A stretch of 64,000 nucleotides of DNA, from NCBI GenBank assembly GCA_032164295.1, contig JAJHTX010000001.1:1488001-1552000 (forward strand). The letters run 5' to 3'. Numbering within the stretch: the stretch's first letter is position 1; each line of letters starts with the position of its first letter. A program made the position numbers and the translations under genes. This document shows, piece by piece, positions 36,601 through 48,012 of the stretch. This stretch comes from Inonotus obliquus (taxonomy: Eukaryota > Basidiomycota > Agaricomycetes > Hymenochaetales > Hymenochaetaceae). The notes under the pieces were generated by a model. That model had not been told where the DNA came from. It worked only from the letters and a program-made list of their open reading frames with translations, and did not search any database.

Positions 36601-38613
36601 TGGAGCCGCCGCGCGGGCACCAAGGCGCTGAACGGGAGGGAGTCCAGCAGCTTCTCGTTCCTTATCCTGTTTTCTCCGCAGTGCTTCGCCTGCATCCTTG
36701 TATCTATTTGTTCATCTAAGAAGTGCGTTAGGTATGAATACCTGAAAAGAAGACCCACCCAGGCGCAAGAAACTGGCCTTTTGAGTCAACGATTTTGAAC
36801 GTGTCACGGCCGGCATACAAGTAGTGCTCCAAAGGAACCGGACGAGTTGGAGTGGAGATAACGTAGATGTCTTTCTTCTTAGTCCGTCTAACGCACCAAT
36901 TAAGATCACGAAAGGACGTGCAAAAGCAAATATAAGAAACGTACCCAACCCAATCTGCAAATTCTTTTGTGTTTGGAACAGTCGCCGACAGAAGGATTAT
37001 GCTTACATGCTCCGGTAGCATGATGATTACTTCCTCCCAAACGACACCTCGCTGCATAGCCATGTTCATATTTCTCCGTCATAAAAGAAAAGATGTAGTT
37101 ACCTCTGCATCATTGACATAATGCACTTCGTCGAAAATGACAAACTCGACATCTCTGATGAGGTCAGCCCCTTTGTACAGCATGCTCCTCAGAATTTCGG
37201 TGGTCATGATCAGACAATTCGCTTCAGGGTTGATTTGCACGTCGCCGGTAAGGATGCCCACAGAAGAAGATGAGAAAGTCTGTTTGAAATCCCGAAACTT
37301 CTGATTTGACAATGCCTTGATAGGCGATGTATAGATCGCTCTTGTATTCCTCGTCAGGAAAAGACGCGCCACCGAGCAAAAGAGCCATACCTTGTCATAT
37401 GCTTCGCAGCGAGTGCGATGGCATACTCTGCCACAACTGTTTTACCAGCCGAGGTGTGGGCAGCAACGAACACGGAATCACCCATTTCAAGGTGATACAC
37501 AGCTTCCTTCTGAAATGTATCCAGTTCAAACGGATACTTGAGGATAAAGGGTTGTAAAGACAATATTCGCGTGAATATGACATATATTCTACCTTGTGTG
37601 CCATTTCCGGGACAAGTTCGCGAAAGTTGGTCATAGGTTTCCTCACATCAACGACGTGAGCCCACTCTCGCTTCTGAACAGCCGTTCGACGTAAAGGTTT
37701 TGAAACGGATACCACAGGCCGAAGTTGCGACCGCTAATGTACAGTATAAATAGACCATTGCGTGTATCCAAAGCGAGCAACGCACAGATGTTGGTAGAAG
37801 GTCATCTATCTCGGATGAACCAGGTAGATCGCCAGAAATTTGCTCTTTTTCTGGTATGTGCTCAACGATCTCCTAGAGATCAGTCAGTTCATATAGCAAG
37901 TATGGTAGGAATAAAAGCTCGAGCGCCTGCCTTATCCTCATGTCTTGAGGCGTCTTGATGTTCATCTACCTCCGGAATCTCCGTCAGATTGGTTTCGCTG
38001 TCACCTCCAAGCAGCCCTCTGCTAAAGCCGGGAGGCACAGTTCGCAGGCCCCTGGTAGCTGCGCTACTTTCACTCGACGGAACAAGAGCTTCATCAAGCC
38101 CCCCAGGCCAGAACGGTACATGACCAGACTTTCCTCGAACAAAGTTTTCTGATGGTGCAGGTGCACGGTCAAGAGATGTCGAAGTGAGACCTGTATGTTG
38201 CTGTGATACAGGTACCTGGCTCCATTCGCATCAGTTATTGCTAGATAGAATATATGCAAGAGTATGAAACACGCCTCGACACAGCCCGTTACTCGGCCTT
38301 CCAATCCTGTACGAACAAAGGAGAGCGTGGTGGGCGGAGGTGACGGCTCATTACATAGCAAAGAGGGGATCTCAAGTCTGTGTTCCCAGTGGCTACAGTT
38401 ACTAGCATGATTATGATTTGCGAGTGCGAATATAATGATACATTACACTTGGTATGTTGAGAGCCAATGATCTGGTAGTCGAGTTCTTGGAAGCAAAATC
38501 CTTTCTTCGATTTCTCGATACACGCGATCACGAGGAGGGAGGCCATCAAGTTGTAGCTCAGACAAAAGGTCGGTAGTACAGACAGAATCGGCCTCCGCAA
38601 GGATGGTTTGCAT
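33630..38613 (-). CDS. SKI2: Superkiller RNA helicase SKI2
   Basis: A many-exon gene read right to left from ATG 38613 to the stop at 33630; the last exon (33658-33630) codes IVFAASLYF. The N-terminal part has [17 protein letters not shown]. The helicase core shows the Q-like [13 protein letters not shown], Walker [10 protein letters not shown] (about 37440-37475), [16 protein letters not shown] (about 37120), [28 protein letters not shown] and [15 protein letters not shown]. An arch/insert region and C-terminal helical domain follow. Ski2 with Ski3 and Ski8 unwinds mRNA and feeds it to the cytoplasmic exosome. The short N-terminus (start [11 protein letters not shown]) depends on the first in-frame Met. 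The intron 37930-37873 appears to use a GC donor. Not every internal junction was verified. Confidence 0.9.
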
Positions 38614-39879
38614 AACACGTTTTTGGCGTTGAATTCTCTCGGGGTGACCGTAGATAGTACTATGGTTCAGTTTTGAAATTTCAACTAGCGAGTACGTCAC
38701 GTGCGAACACTAATCTAAAAATTGTCCTTTATTTGAATATTTCTACAATTATGTATCCACTCTGACACTATGCATAGGCCTAGGTAAGCCGGTAGGTCGG
38801 AAATGGCACAGTTCTGGTCGCTCTTTGCATGCGATTAAGAAATTCGGTGGCTTTACAGGGGCAAGAGTTGCAGTAGACCATCAGCAAGACTGGACCGACG
38901 TGAGGGACAACGTGAGGATTCTGAGTGGGAATACACTCGGATTGGTCAGGTGAGTCTACGTGCAGGATAGAATGAGTGACGGGATGCAAGCTGGCTCGAT
39001 GCTTGAGTTCGCATTGAAAAAGTCGATATGAGGCTTTTCGATCCACTAGCGACTGGAGCTCTTTGCTGATTCCGGGAAAACCCGATGGCGATTCACATTG
39101 TCCCCCTCACCTGGGAGCACCATGATGTGACCGTCTACTGGATGCTCTTTCGTTCTGATAATAAGAGATATACCCGCTGCAAAAATAGGTGACCCATTAG
39201 ACTCTTTTGCTCTCAGTGAAACCAAGAAGACCCATACCGTCGTGATTCGTCATCCTTTTTAATCCAAAGCAAAGGTAGTTGTTTGCCGCGACGTTAGGAT
39301 ATCGCCAGAATGAAGGGAGGGTTGCACAAGTCAAGGGATACTTCAAAATTTACGCCTCCAAGTAACAAATCGGGACGGGCAAAGGCACGAAACTCGAACG
39401 GACCGCGACGATGGTTACTAAGCAGTTTGCCAGTCGATGTCGGTAGTATAGATGCGAATGCATCTGGCTAGATTCCCAATCCTTGTATTATGCCAGCGTT
39501 GTTTTTTCACGTCGACTTTTGTACTACATCAACGAATCGATCATGCATCGCAGCTTGCCACGGTACAAGTGGATAGCGCAACGCAAATCATGGAATGTCT
39601 GAAGGAGTTGCAGTTGATCGCGGCGATCTAGCACCATGAAAGTTAAGGTTGAGAACCATGAAAGAAAGTGCTGAAGCAGGTTTAGATTGCAAATTGATGG
39701 CTTGACCGGATATGGTTTGCCGATCAATTTCCATGAGGCTAGCCAAATTTAGACTGTCCTTTCGGCCTCGTATCTTTGTCCCAAAGTAGCTTGTTATTTC
39801 AACGACTTCTACATATCAAGTACAGCGATGGATATCAGGAGCACCCTAAAGGCGTCCTTCCTCGCTTCACACGCACACC
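38614..39879. other. Spacer between SKI2 and the surface protein gene
   Basis: No gene seen in 1.27 kb. Short frames on the minus strand (38780-39046, 39524-39727) have no domain. A CACGTG at 38698-38703 lies 85 bases before the SKI2 start. The right end is the promoter of the plus-strand membrane protein. Confidence 0.4.
38698..38703. promoter_or_regulatory. CACGTG E-box before SKI2
   Basis: CACGTG inside TACGTCACGTGCG, 85 bases before the chosen SKI2 start. It could be a bHLH binding site. Inferred from motif and position only. Confidence 0.3.
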
Positions 39880-41665
39880 ATGGCTGGCCTGGTGCAGTAC
39901 AATTTCACGATAGATGATGCTAGTCCAGTCTTCACATACTCCCCTTACTGTGAGTAGTTGCGGATTAATCTGTTGTTTGTCGGGGACTTGCTGCTGACGA
40001 TCCACCAGCTGATTTCTTCAGTGCGACGGGCCGGGGAGATGGTCTGCAAAACGGTTGGCAAACATGGTACACAGGTTCAGGATATCTTTCGGGCTTTGAT
40101 GGACCCTCGCCTGTTGGAGAGTCGTTTCACTTGACCTCCCTGTCAGGTGCATCGGTGTCTCTATCATTCTATGGTAAGTTATCATCTTTTCGCTGTTCAC
40201 TTATACTCCATCTCTTTCACTGTAGGCACTGGTGTCTCTCTGCATGGCATATCAAATTGTTCCTATGATGTAGTTTTCGATGGCAGCCTCGTCCCGAATA
40301 CCGCTTTAGTACAAGGAGTTTTCTTCTCTACGGCAAACGAGGAGCCCGGTGCTCATAATATATCGATAATCGCGAGACCTGATGGAGATAATCAGATTCT
40401 CAGCTTCAACAGGGCAATTGTTACTTCTTTGGCAAATGCCACGTATGTTTATAATCAGACCTTCGTTACATGCATGGGCAAAAACTAATCAACCGGTCGC
40501 AGTGCACCCGCTCCAGTCACCGCAACCATCGAAAGTCAGAATACAGATACAATAACGTACACCGGAGAATGGACGCCTTCCAACCTTGTCTCCAACAGCC
40601 CATCATCTGCCACATCCGCCTCTTTTCACAGCACCACAGAGTACGGCGCTTCTGCTTCGCTCAATTTTACCGGAAGGGCCGTGGCCCTATATGGTGCTTC
40701 GACGACTAATCACGGCCTATATTCAGTTGTATGTTCAGCATTCTGCCTGTTTCATTTCTCACGACTGACCCCCCTTGTAGACTCTGGATGACGTACAATA
40801 CTCCTTCAATGGCAGTTCACAATGGCCGCTGGATAATATGTTGATGTTCTATCAGGATGGCCTAGATGAGGCCTATGCGCATTCCCTCAGCCTCACGAAC
40901 TTGGGCAATGGCCGCGCGATGTCTCTAAACTCGGTGAAAATTACGCAGTTCAGCAATATGGACAACGACAGCTCGGATGTAACGTGAGCACTCATCATTA
41001 AGATCGAGGAATATTTGAGGTTGACATCAGATAGGGGCGGTTCTTCGAGAGTTGGCGCAATTGTTGGGCCGGTTATAGCGCTTGCTGTGCTTATCGGCGT
41101 GGTGGGTTTGTTCATTTGGACGAGGCGACGTGATAAGCGCCATCCAAGGAAGCTTGAGCGGCGTTCATCTGTCACCTCTTCCATATTCCTTCCACCAGGG
41201 TTGCGCCGTAAATACGGTAGGAGCGCAGACGGAATCAACCCATACGCGGTGGACTTGAGGACGTCATTCCACGCTGGTGCTCGTGGATCTATCGCATCGT
41301 CAAACGCAAGCACTCTTTGTGGGGACTATCAACAGTGGGTCGTGAGCGGAGTCGATGAAAAGAACGTGCCTTCACCAAATTATGGAGCTGATACTCTGGC
41401 GACACCAGTGGCACATACGCTCGACGAAGCGCATCCTAGCACGACACAAGCAGGTCATGATCTGGACGGCCCGACCTATCCCCCTCCTGTTGCACGGCCT
41501 TCTATTACGAGTGACTCCGCCAATGTATTCCCTTCGAGGGTGAGGACTGAGCGCGTGCCAGAAACAAAATTAACGGCGCAAAGACCTGATTCTCGATCGA
41601 TAACGCCAAGTAACCCGAGACGGGACTCGATTGACCGACTACCTCCTTATCCTGAAGATGTTTAG
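39880..41665 (+). CDS. Single-span surface membrane protein, basidiomycete family
   Basis: Six exons (39880-39949, 40009-40173, 40226-40442, 40503-40728, 40781-40983, 41035-41665) close into 503 aa. Two beta-rich units lie outside: the first begins YNFTIDDASPVFTYSPY, with GWQTWYTGSGY and FHLTSLSGASVSLSFYG; the second is related (TITYTGEW, SASLNFTGRAVALYGAS). N-glycosylation sites are frequent. A transmembrane helix follows (GAIVGPVIALAVLIGVVGLF), then a basic stop WTRRRDKRHPRK and a long Ser/Pro-rich cytosolic tail. Similar proteins are numerous in Agaricomycetes but have no known function. There is no clear N-terminal signal peptide; an upstream ATG at 39829 is out of frame. A wall or environment sensor is a guess. 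Confidence 0.85.
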
Positions 41666-41988
41666 GTGTATGGCAGCGTTCAGAGTTCACCAGAAACTTG
41701 CTATCTACTTATAAACTGAAAAATGCACAAGCTATATAAGCGCACGTCACTCTGTGTTATTTATCTTTATGCCAATTTTGTGTTGTCGAATACAGACTTT
41801 CATTCTACGTGTCGTCGGAATCAAAGTTGGTGTTAGGGTGAGCGTGAGAGTTTATTACCATCAGAGGTGCACAGAGAAACAAAGCCTGCAGCATAAGGAA
41901 TTCCGAACAACCCGGTTCCTACGACTATTTAACCTCAGCTTTTCCCTTTCTCTTGACTACACTGCAAGGCCTTGCAGGCCTCTGAGGC
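41666..41988. other. Spacer before FCP1
   Basis: No gene seen. 3' flank of the membrane protein, then the FCP1 promoter. Confidence 0.4.
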
Positions 41989-44900
41989 ATGTCTTCAGAG
42001 ACTGAAATTTACTTCCCCGATATTCTTCCCTTTCCGTTCACAGTTCGCAGTCTTCCTGCACGCGTGTCGGAGAAGATCACGCATGGACAGAAGATTCTCA
42101 ACTATGCGTTCGTATACCGACCGATTAACGGCTCAACTCCGCCAGAGACGCGGTTCGGCTCCTGGGATGCAACTTTCGAGGGTGAGCTCAGGTCTTGGAA
42201 TGTCAAGGTTGGAGACACCATTACACGGGAACGCGCAAGTGTGAAGCCTGCCCTACGCTTAGTGGAACCATGTAAACACGGAATTCAATTCAACGGTCTT
42301 TGTGCGTTATGTGGAATGAACATGGATCAGTGAGTAGCATAGTTGTTGAAACAATGTCTCTGGTGACATTTTTATGGCTACAGTTTCGACTACACCGGTC
42401 GAGCAGAATCGTCTCGCGCGACCATTCAAATGACACACTCGGCGTCAGGGCCAACTGTCTCCCTTGAAGAAGCGCAGAGACTAGAACGAGAAACTGCTGA
42501 ACATCTCCTAAAGTCACGAAAGCTGTCACTCATCGTTGACCTCGACCAAACGATTGTCCACGCGACAGTTGACCCAACCGTAGGAGACTGGATAGCAGAA
42601 GGCGAGGCCTGGGAAGACAGACATGCTCAGCGAGAGGCGAGGCGGAACGCTACTACGAACGAGGATAACGAAGAGAACAACGAAGATAGCGACAGCAGTA
42701 GTGATGAGGAATCGGAGGAGGACGAGGTTAATCCGAATTGGGAAGCTCTGAAAGATGTCAAGAAGTTTCGCTTACCCCCAGATAATTTCGGTGCTCCTGG
42801 ACCTCGCTGGAAGAACAAGCAGGCAGAAAAGAGCATCCAAAACGAGGGTTGTCTATATTACGTCAAACCACGGTGAGCCTTCTCCGATCACTTGTGATAG
42901 TTTAGATTGTGACGACTCCTTTAAAGTCCCGGATGGAAAGAATTCCTGCAATCCGTAGCCAACAAATATGAAATGCATGTCTATACAATGGGTACTCGAG
43001 CGTATGCGGAAAAGGTCTGCGGTGCTGTTGACCCTGATGGTCGCTTATTTGGAGGAAGAATCCTGAGTAGAGACGAGAGTGGTAGTATGTGGATGTCTAT
43101 GGATCAACGCTTTTAAATCTCTGACACTTCACCTTGCAAAGGCTTGACTCAGAAGAGTCTGCGCCGTCTGTTTCCTTGTGATACATCAATGGTTGTGATT
43201 ATTGATGACAGGGCCGATGTCTGGGAGTGGTCCCCGAATTTGATAAAGGTCATACCATGTAGGTGCCAATTATTTGATATCCACCATCACTGACAAATTC
43301 TGCAAAGATGACTTTTTCGTAGGAATAGGAGATATTAACTCTGCTTTTCTGCCAAAAGTTGACGCTCTTGGTACTGGTAATATTTCACAGGCATCTACTA
43401 CACCAACCCCCGCAGATATTACCCCGCCCATACGTGTTCCCTCATCACCCCCTCCTCCCCTATCTTCAGGGACAGAGGCGGCTCCTGACGAGGCACCTGA
43501 CGAACTCTCCGATGAGAAACCGTCGGTATCAAAGTCGGACATGATTGCACAAAATGCGCTCGCCCTGGAGGCTCAAGTAGAGGAACGGCCTCTAGCAAAG
43601 AAGCAAGAGCAGCTTGAAAGCGACGATGACGAACCAGAGGAACCCGATACTACCGCAGACAGTGCATCGCGGAATGATAGCCAAGCCAACGGTGACTCAA
43701 CTATTCAGGCCGAGCAGCCGAAAATAAAGCACCATAGGAAAGCCTTGCTTAAAAACGATGACAATGAACTATTGCGGGTTGGGCAAGTACGTTATATGAT
43801 TATCTGATCCGCGTTATGAGTCCTGATTTGGTCTATGTAGCTTCTTGATGAAGTACACACAAGGTTCTATACAGCATACGACAACCGTCTTCCCGAGAAC
43901 GGTTCTGCCAGGCGACATGAAGTCCCTTATGACGTGAAGGTTGGTGCTTGAACACAGCATTAGTTCCCAGCCACTTACAAGTCCCTTAGCACATCGTCCC
44001 GAACGTGCGCAAAGAGACCCTAAAGGATGTGCATATTCTATTTTCTGGAGTGATCCCAACAAACATTCGGATGGATCATGAGATGACGGAGATTTGGAGG
44101 ATGGCGAGAGCATTCGGGGCCACCTGCCATAAAGACCTTACCAAAGAGGTTACTCACGTTGTTACTTCCAAGGTTCGTGACCCTCTTGCAAGAAAAATAT
44201 ACCCGATACTAACGGTGCATCCTCAGCGAGGCACTCAAAAAGTCGAGAAAGCCAGGTCTCTACCTGGTGTGTTTGTTGTTTGGTTACAGTGGTTCACAGA
44301 CTCCGTGGCCCAATGGAAGCGCCAAGATGAACGTCGATACCTTCTCGATGCGCCACAGGACACATCACCTCAGAATGAAGTCGCGTCATCAAGCCCCCCT
44401 TCAGATCCGAATGCGGTATCGAGCGACACAGACCCAGAAGGTCTCGTTGGAGACGGTGACGAAGAGGAATTGTCCGAAGACTTGCTAGGCGAGATTCACA
44501 ACAGTGAGTCGCTTGCGGCTCCTGCTGGAGGTCAAGTTGGAGTGACGGATCCTGGTACGGAGGCTTTGAATTTGGACGATGTTGATTGGCAAGAAGTTAA
44601 CGATGAGGTTGATGCGGCGATGATGGAGAGTGACAGTGAAGATGGTGATGGAGACGCTGATGGACGAAGTACGGGAAGTGCGAGCGTCCGCAGCAGTAAC
44701 GAGGGCGACGATGAAACAATCCCAGATGAAGAGGAGGCGGTCTTGAGGTAAGAAGTCAAACAGACACTGTGGTGTCCTTACCCTGACTATAGTCTGCATA
44801 GATCTAGGAGGGAGCGCAAACGATTAAGAAGCGTCACACCATCAGAGTCTGGACGGGCATCCGATGACCTACGTTCACCTCTAGCAAAGCGGAAGAAGAT

Positions 44901-45132
44901 TGCTGCAGAACGTTTGGGGATGTCCAGGCTCAAATCGGCTGTCTCGGCAGACGAACTGGCAACGAGTATTAGTGGCGAGGAGGGCTCTGCTGAGAATGAG
45001 TCCAGTAACCCTGCTACTCCAGCTCAGGAGAATGTCAGCAACGGGAGCTTAGCAGGAGATGAGGAGTCCGAAGATGGGGAGGAAATTGACGACGATTTCT
45101 TGGCCAGGGAATTAGAGGAAGAGCTGGGATGA
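41989..45132 (+). CDS. FCP1: RNA polymerase II CTD phosphatase FCP1
   Basis: Nine exons (41989-42329, 42384-42872, 42927-43081, 43142-43258, 43308-43786, 43841-43939, 43990-44172, 44227-44747, 44793-45132) close into 907 aa. An N-terminal lipoyl-like beta domain is followed by CKHGIQFNGLCALCG. The phosphatase domain has the catalytic motif LIVDLDQTIVHATVD (DxDxT), YVKPRPGWKEFLQ, VYTMGTRAYAEKV and VVIIDDRADVW. Acidic linkers lead to a BRCT domain (HILFSGVIPTN, ATCHKDLTKEVTHVV, VVWLQWFTDSVAQWKRQDE) and an acidic C-terminus. Fcp1 removes Ser phosphates from the Pol II tail so the enzyme can be reused. The 54-nt intron 44173-44226 falls in the BRCT domain and is stop-free. Confidence 0.95.
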
Positions 45133-45375
45133 GAATATTTGGTGCACAGGATCGTTGTTCACTCTTTTTTCGATGGCTTTCACGACCTGCACGAATCGCA
45201 ATAACTTATTGATTATACTTGTATATCTGGAGGATACCTATAATTCCTGATCTAAAGCAATGTATGTAGTTGTAGCGATAGCTAGTAACCAAGTAGGAGA
45301 CCACGTTATCTCCAATTGTGATGACACCGTGGCCGTGGCAATGCTTGTTGTTGATCTTTCCCTCCTGCCATAGCC

Positions 45376-46314
45376 ATGCGGATTCCCTTGCCACAGTTTA
45401 CATTTAACGACAGGGAGAACAAAATTGTACGATCTCACCCTGCGGAAAACCACAACTTGCAGCAAAGGCCGTTATATCAGCCCAGCTATATGCCACGACA
45501 AGTTGACTGGCCTGCAGTCAAACTACGACTGGTGGTCAAGGATCTATCCCATCCGGGAGCTAGGACTTTCTTCCAACACATTGACCCATCCGATATCCTT
45601 AGCGATGCCGTAGTCAATGTGTTCAAGTGGCTTTATACTGTCGAGACGTGTCCCTCGCAGTGCGTCCTTCTCTGCACTTACAATTGTTTGTCACTGACAC
45701 TGAACATATAACTTGTAGTGTACGCTCTGTCACTCTGCATCTAGACGACATGGATGGTGTTGCTTATACGAAGGGGAGTGAGCTTGATGATGATCACAAG
45801 GAAATCCACTTCAGCGTGCGTCATATTGTCAATAACAAGCAGCGGGCGAGGGAGGAGATTATAGGGGTTCTTGTGCACGAGATGGTGCACTGCTTCCAGT
45901 GCAATGGAAAGGGGTCCTGTCCAGGAGGCCTCGTGGAGGGCATCGCGGGTAGGATAACAAAGGCTTGATTTACCGGATTGCATCATTGAGAAAGCTATTG
46001 CTATAGACTACGTCCGACTGAAAGCAGGGTTTTCACCGCCTCATTGGCGTAGAGGTGGCAACAAGTGGGACGAAGGATACCAAACCACTGGGTACTTCTT
46101 AGAATGGGTGGGTCGCTTTTCTCGAAGATACATGCTTACGCCAACGAATCACTCGCTGTAATCCTAGATCGAAATGACGAAAGGGCATGACTTTGTCCGG
46201 AGATTGAATGGATCGATGCGAGACCACAGATACAGAGAGAGCATCTTTGAGGAACTGACAGGAGAAAACGTTGGCAGCTTATGGAAAGCATACAAGGCAT
46301 CCCTACAAGAGTGA
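45376..46314 (+). CDS. BSP-family (basic secretory protein-like) zinc metallopeptidase
   Basis: Four exons (45376-45659, 45719-45948, 46007-46107, 46168-46314) close into 253 aa. The core has VLVHEMVHCFQCNGKG, which holds the HExxH zinc motif, followed by GGLVEGIADYVRLKAG as in plant and fungal BSP proteins (Pfam BSP), and a Trp/Gly-rich part (PPHWRRGGNKWDEGYQTTGYFLEW). The third metal ligand is not certain. Unlike the plant proteins that name the family, no signal peptide is visible, so it may act inside the cell. Substrates are unknown. It sits 243 bp after FCP1 on the same strand. Confidence 0.85.
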
Positions 46315-46780
46315 ATTTACGAGTGTATTCATTCTGTTGATAGTAATATTAAGGTGTATAATTTATTTATCCACGACGGGGAAGCCCCTAAAGTAACATG
46401 TTACCGGTGACCGGAGACCACGGGTCGCCGAGAAGATGAGCCGAGTCGGCCGAACTCGGTCGAGACTTCCGAGAGCCGTTTGAGCGGTTGCAAACTGACT
46501 TAATAATTACCGGCGGAAATGGCATAGCCAACCCGCAACACGTAGTAACCTTCCGTCGCTCTTCGGCTGTGACGAGAACAGGAGCATAATAGGCAACTCC
46601 CTCGTTTGGACTTGTCGTTGGCACGCGGCTGCTCCGTCAAAGTCCCACGCCATCGGCCCGGAACTGCCGCATCATCCTTTATAGTCCGCCTGGTCAGCCG
46701 TTCGTCTCCGTGTGCCTGTCGCCCGCCAACCGTGCTATCCGCCCGAGCCGCTCCAGCAACTCCAGGCCATCGGAAACAAA
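46315..46780. other. Spacer before the Zn2Cys6 gene
   Basis: No gene seen. GC-rich compared with other spacers, and contains the leader and promoter of the next gene. Overlapping shadow frames occur on both strands. Confidence 0.4.
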
Positions 46781-47666
46781 ATGTCTGCATTCAACGAGCC
46801 AACAGCGCCTGGTCAGGCGCATGATGGCACTCAGCAGCCTCCCACCTTCGAACCGAACCAGTTTCAACCACCGCTCGACCAACAACAGCCTCCAGTCACT
46901 CCTGGGGGTGATGGTGGCTCTACTGGCAAGACCAAGCAACGTCGAAGTTCACCGATTCCTCGAAGTAAGTCTCGAGCGCAGTGGGATAGCTACTTCTCCA
47001 GCTGATGTCTCTGTCTCTAAAGTTCGCAGAGCATGTACGGCCTGCCATGCTGGCAAGACTCGATGCAGTGAGGTAAAATTTAAACTTCCTTTCGCCTGCT
47101 GATGTGCTCAACGAGTAATCATCTTAGGTCCTGCCATGCCAGGTAGATTGTCCCTCGTTCAACATGACATATCTGAGCATTTCGTATCTTGTAGTCCTGT
47201 CTAAAACGCGGTCTTGGTGCATCTTGCCAGTACCCTGATCCAGATAACGAAAGTAACGGAGCACAAGGTAGGCGTACAGCTCGAGTCTTGCACGTATGGC
47301 TCATTGCTCTTGTTAGCGAACCCAAACAACGTACCTGTCGGTCCTCCCGCGACGTTCATGGGCCAGATCCCTCCACAGCCAGGGCCATACTATTATGACT
47401 ACTCAGCGAGTACGTCGACATTCCGTCCAGCAAAGCGGCCGCGTCCATTGACCGAGGAAGAAGCCGCGGCAATCACACGCAACTTCCAGCGTGGCGACTT
47501 CTATGTCGGAAATAGCGGGGTAAGCTAAGAGCCGGTTCGTCGCTGTTAACATACTTACTCTCATGCCGTGAATTAGCCCGTACGCATCGACCCGCGTCTT
47601 CCCGTCCGGCTGACATTGGGAGAGGGCGACCAGGTGCACTTCACCATCTCGGAAGCAGTTTTGTAA
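46781..47666 (+). CDS. Small Zn2Cys6 DNA-binding protein
   Basis: Six exons (46781-46964, 47023-47072, 47128-47142, 47195-47267, 47317-47519, 47577-47666) close into 204 aa. A Gln/Pro-rich N-terminus and a basic patch (KTKQRRSSPIPR) precede the binuclear zinc cluster at about 62-95: RACTACHAGKTRCSEV, LPCQSCLKRG, ASCQYPD. The spacing is CX2CX6CX5CX2CX8C, within the GAL4-type range. The rest is Pro/Tyr-rich, with no fungal-specific middle-homology region, so this is a minimal regulator. The cluster is split over four exons, one of them only 15 nt (VLPCQ). Targets are unknown. Confidence 0.88.
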
Positions 47667-47857
47667 AGCAGCTTCTTCCATAATCTTGCTTTGAATCAAT
47701 TATCTTTTCTGTCCACTACGATCATGTGTACTCTACTGTTGCCTTGTTTGTTCATATGCCGTGCTTATCGGGCAGTTAGAATGAGGAGTCTGATAGACCG
47801 GAAAGTGACAAAAATTGTGGTGCGACTATAGTATTATAAGTCCAACGTTTGGATCTA

Positions 47858-47939
47858 GGTGAGATGGCCGAGCGGTCCAAGGCGTTAGACTAAGGATCTA
47901 ATCTCTTCGGGGGCGTGGGTTCGAATCCCACTCTCATCA
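47858..47939 (+). tRNA. tRNA-Leu (anticodon AAG)
   Basis: 82 nt with a seven-pair acceptor stem (GGTGAGA with TCTCATC, one G-U pair), discriminator A at 47939, D arm GCCGAGCGG, anticodon stem TTAGA/TCTAA with loop CTAAGGA, anticodon AAG at 47892-47894, a long variable arm (type II, CTTCGGGGGC) and T arm GTGGG-TTCGAAT-CCCAC. The long variable arm and AAG fit leucine. No intron. A T run for Pol III termination follows at 47946-47949. Internal A and B boxes are intact. Confidence 0.95.
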
Positions 47940-47945
47940 AATTTA

Positions 47946-47949
47946 TTTT
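47946..47949 (+). terminator. Pol III terminator of tRNA-Leu
   Basis: TTTT seven bases after the tRNA 3' end, the usual RNA polymerase III stop signal. Confidence 0.7.
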
Positions 47950-48012
47950 GCTGGTTATCGGCAACAACGTATCAACATTTATTATTTCAATGTCTGCTCA
48001 GGTCGCCCACAT

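Noticed and set aside
37873..37930. SKI2 frame break at the GCAGGC site as a mutation
   Set aside because: A GC-AG intron with a CTCTAG acceptor restores the expected sequence; a nonfunctional gene is not needed to explain it.
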